From Candidatus Latescibacterota bacterium (GTDB lineage: Bacteria; Latescibacterota; MVCY01; DTYK01): 8,072 bases of DNA. Positions 5,755-8,072 of this stretch are shown in pieces (the stretch's first letter is position 1; each line of letters opens with the position of its first letter). The stretch spans positions 1 to 8,072 of the forward strand of contig DTYK01000127.1 in assembly GCA_012961925.1 (NCBI GenBank), read 5' to 3'. The notes below the pieces were generated by a model, which was given only the letters and a program-made list of their open reading frames with translations, was not told the DNA's origin and did not search any database. The translations under genes and the position numbers were made by a program.

Positions 5755-7255
5755 ACCTTTTGATCTTCCGATAAAGTGTTCTCTCGCCTATTCCTAACAT
5801 TCTTGCTGCTCTTCTTCTATTTCCTCCAGTCTCTTCAAGGGCCTTTCTGATCATCTCGCGTTCCATCTCTTTTATTGTTTTTCGATCAACTTCGGCCTCC
5901 GCAACCGAATCTTCAACCTTTTCCGCCTCCTCCTCAACCTCCTCTGTAAAAGGCGGGGATTCATAGGGATTCACAGGGATTGGTCTTGGAATCCCGCGCC
6001 CCTCTAAGAGAAACTTCTTCATCTCTGCTATGTCCTCCCTCAACGCCAGCAAGGTGCGATAAATTATCTCCCTTTCTGACTGATCGGGAGTTTTATGTAG
6101 CCTGACCGGCAGGTTACGGTCAAATTCCACAGATTCATCCAGGTATTTCGGGATGTCGGCGGCCTTTATCGGTGATTTTGGGGAGAGGACGATCATACTT
6201 TCGATGAGGTTCTTTAACTCCCTCACATTTCCAGGCCATGAATAGCGTTTCAGAATTTCAATCGCATCTTTTGAGAGCCCCGGGAATTGGACATTATGTT
6301 CCTCGCAGTACTTCTTTACAAAGGCTTCTATCAGCAATGGTATATCCTCCCTCCTCTCCCTGAGTGGAGGGACATATATTTCGAATACCTTGAGTCTGTA
6401 ATAAAGGTCCCTACGTAGTTCACCTCTGGTGACAGCTTCGGTCAGGTCCCTGTTTGTTGCAGCAATTATCCTGACATCAACCTTAATGGCCTCTGCTCCG
6501 CCGACCCTCATGAAATCCATGTGTTCGAGGACCCGCAGGAACTTCACCTGTGTGGCCAAGGACATCTCGCCTATTTCATCAAGGAAGATAGTACCGCCAT
6601 GGGCCAGTTCGAAGACACCCTTTCGCCTGGCAACGGCCCCGGTAAAAGCACCTTTCTCATGACCGAACAGTTCACTTTCCAGGATACCCTCTGCGAGGGC
6701 GCCGCAGTTGACCGCAAGGAAGGGCCGGAACCTCCGAGGGCTGTTATCGTGAATCGCTCGCGCTATCAGTTCTTTTCCTGTCCCGCTCTCTCCTGTGATA
6801 AGCACAGCTACATCTGTAGGCGCGATCTGGATGATTGTCTCAATGATCTGCTCCATCTGTTCTGATCTACCCACCATTTGGGACTCGATGTGTACCTTCT
6901 TCCTTTGCTGTGCTCTTTCCACGATCTCCCTCAGTTCCGTAATGTTTATGGGTTTTTCAAGGAAGGTATCCACCCTGGTCGCCACAGGCTGGATGGAACC
7001 TCGATCGAGCAGTGCCACCAATCTCTTTCTATACCAGCCCTCTTGGAGGCGTTCGGCGAGCTTGGCAAGTTCTGCTTCTGAAACAGAGGAGTCGGCGATA
7101 ACCAGGTCCACCCCATCCCTTTCCAACCGTTCAATTGCATCGCTTGCCTCAGAGACCACCTCCACCCGGCGCATGTCACCTTCCAGGCTTTCGAGAATTG
7201 TCCCTTTTACCTGTTCGTCCCGGCTTACGGCCAGTATGTTGAACTCTATATCCAA
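5744..7255 (-). CDS. Sigma-54-dependent transcription regulator with degenerate receiver (NtrC-like)
   Basis: 503 residues. Activates RNA polymerase bound to sigma-54 promoters through ATP hydrolysis. Residues ~5-115 have a receiver-like fold with an Asp at 55 and Lys-Pro at 101-102, but the usual acidic pair reads Ser-Arg (11-12) and the Thr/Ser position appears lost. The AAA+ domain (~127-365) is complete: Walker A GESGTGKE (155-162), GAFTGA sigma-54 loop (202-207), Walker B TIFLDE (222-227), IIAATNRDL, the arginine finger region RRDLYYRL, and WPGNVREL. A ~95-residue acidic linker follows, then a Fis-type helix-turn-helix at the end (GGNRRRAARMLGIGERTLYR). The start is TTG 7255. GGGAGG lies 12 bases upstream, which is distant, but no better in-frame start precedes the receiver. 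It begins 29 bases after the CNNM/CBS gene, so the two are probably cotranscribed. No histidine kinase gene is visible nearby. Its targets are unknown. Confidence 0.94.
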   Translation of the reverse strand: MDIEFNILAVSRDEQVKGTILESLEGDMRRVEVVSEASDAIERLERDGVDLVIADSSVSEAELAKLAERLQEGWYRKRLVALLDRGSIQPVATRVDTFLEKPINITELREIVERAQQRKKVHIESQMVGRSEQMEQIIETIIQIAPTDVAVLITGESGTGKELIARAIHDNSPRRFRPFLAVNCGALAEGILESELFGHEKGAFTGAVARRKGVFELAHGGTIFLDEIGEMSLATQVKFLRVLEHMDFMRVGGAEAIKVDVRIIAATNRDLTEAVTRGELRRDLYYRLKVFEIYVPPLRERREDIPLLIEAFVKKYCEEHNVQFPGLSKDAIEILKRYSWPGNVRELKNLIESMIVLSPKSPIKAADIPKYLDESVEFDRNLPVRLHKTPDQSEREIIYRTLLALREDIAEMKKFLLEGRGIPRPIPVNPYESPPFTEEVEEEAEKVEDSVAEAEVDRKTIKEMEREMIRKALEETGGNRRRAARMLGIGERTLYRKIKRYGL

Positions 7256-7284
7256 TCTGTCAGTACACCTCCCTTAAAGTCCTA

Positions 7285-8072
7285 TCAGCGTTGCCGATGA
7301 TGTGCAGCACTGTCAAACTCGTCCTCTATTTCCCCTACGATCTCCTCTATGATATCCTCTAACGTCACCAGGCCGGATGGATGATCCTTCTCATCCACCA
7401 CTATTGCCAGATGCTGCTGGGTTCTCTGCATGCTGGTGAGCAGCTCCTCAATAACCATTGTCTCCTTCACTACATACACAGGTCTCATCAGCGATTCCAG
7501 GGGGACATTTGGCTTGGTATCAAGAAGGTCAAAGGCCCTCACAAGCCCGATGATATTGGACCGTTCACCACGATAGACTGGAATCCTTGAGTGGCCGCTA
7601 TGGATAACAACCGACACGGCCTGTTCGATTGAGGAGTTCACGTTTAAACAGACGGCCTTCTCCATGGGGGTCATAATCTCTCTCACCAGAGTCCCTTTGA
7701 AATCGAATATTCTGCGGATCATATCTCCCTCACGAACCTCAACCGATCCCTCCCTTTCTCCTTCTCCTATCAGCATCCGCAGTTCCTCCTTACTTATGAA
7801 GGAGCCGATGTTGGTTGTTTCCTTGCCCAAAAGCCTCAGAAGAAAGGCTGCAGGCCGTGCTGTGACGAAGACTATGGGCGCCAGTAGGGTGGACGAAATT
7901 CGCAGAGGTATTGCTACCCATGGTGCAAGGCTGTCAGCCCGGTGGTAGAAGAAAGTTTTGGGCAGGATCTCACCGAAGATGAGTATAAGGGGGGCCATGA
8001 TCAAGGTGCTCAGGTACTCCGCGTCTGTCGGGCCGATGAAATTGAGGACGATGTATGTGGCAATTGCGGACC
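7285..8072 (-). CDS. CNNM/CBS domain membrane protein, CorC/HlyC type (5' end outside window)
   Basis: The frame is open to the window edge, so the TTG at 8004 is internal. Residues before it (ATYIVLNFIGPTDAEYLSTL) continue the membrane domain. Seen are the end of the CNNM (DUF21) transmembrane domain with the family signature FGEILPKTFFYHRAD, then a tandem CBS pair: REIMTPMEKAVCLN...SRIPVYRG...IIGLVRAFDLL and SLMRPVYVVKE...HLAIVVDE...GLVTLEDIIEEIVGEIEDEFD. CBS pairs bind adenine nucleotides. CNNM/CorC proteins are linked to Mg2+ or Co2+ transport or resistance, and the older name hemolysin is usually misleading. The protein ends about nine residues after the second CBS domain (SAAHHRQR), so the C-terminal CorC_HlyC domain of ~80 residues found in many relatives is absent. 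Shorter family members exist, so this need not be damage. It is followed by the sigma-54 regulator 29 bases on. Confidence 0.93.
   Translation of the reverse strand, partial: SAIATYIVLNFIGPTDAEYLSTLIMAPLILIFGEILPKTFFYHRADSLAPWVAIPLRISSTLLAPIVFVTARPAAFLLRLLGKETTNIGSFISKEELRMLIGEGEREGSVEVREGDMIRRIFDFKGTLVREIMTPMEKAVCLNVNSSIEQAVSVVIHSGHSRIPVYRGERSNIIGLVRAFDLLDTKPNVPLESLMRPVYVVKETMVIEELLTSMQRTQQHLAIVVDEKDHPSGLVTLEDIIEEIVGEIEDEFDSAAHHRQR

Noticed and set aside
6521..7277. Several plus-strand open frames of 77-160 codons opposite the sigma-54 regulator
   Set aside because: They are antisense to intact receiver and AAA+ motifs and have no family features.

Overview
This looks like chromosomal DNA from a Gram-negative-type bacterium of roughly balanced base composition. 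That reading rests on pyruvate phosphate dikinase, a sigma-54 enhancer-binding regulator, a Pit/DUF47 phosphate transport pair and strong AGGAGG-type ribosome binding sites. The phylum cannot be fixed from this window alone. There is no sign of a phage, CRISPR array, insertion sequence, tRNA or rRNA.

Left part, plus strand. The window opens inside ppdK: the PEP/pyruvate-binding barrel is complete to its C-terminus, and the N-terminal ATP-grasp and phosphohistidine domains lie outside. A near-consensus sigma-70 promoter overlaps the ppdK stop and leads into a multi-pass membrane protein of unknown function with a 63-residue, almost entirely Lys/Glu tail. This gene is closed by a strong rho-independent terminator and a second, weaker hairpin. 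A gene-free stretch of about 310 bases follows, holding small palindromes and a weak candidate promoter. Then come pit (low-affinity phosphate permease) and its DUF47/PhoU-like partner, 7 bases apart and surely one operon.

Middle. Downstream of the DUF47 gene is a decayed DegT/DnrJ/EryC1/StrS-type PLP aminotransferase. It has two frameshifts and has lost most of its body, perhaps by an internal deletion that kept the last few codons.

Right part, minus strand. A CNNM/CBS (CorC/HlyC-type) membrane protein, 5'-truncated by the window edge, is followed 29 bases later by a sigma-54-dependent regulator with a degenerate receiver. A terminator hairpin embedded in that gene's stop codon separates it from a LOG-family (TIGR00730) Rossmann-fold protein with its own strong ribosome binding site. 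The LOG gene converges on the aminotransferase remnant.

The functional groups are PEP/pyruvate interconversion, phosphate uptake, a CNNM/CBS membrane protein with a transcription regulator, and a nucleotide-hydrolase-like enzyme. I see no convincing new multi-gene system. The best leads are the aminotransferase remnant, the promoter/leader arrangement after ppdK, the membrane protein of unknown family and the degenerate receiver.
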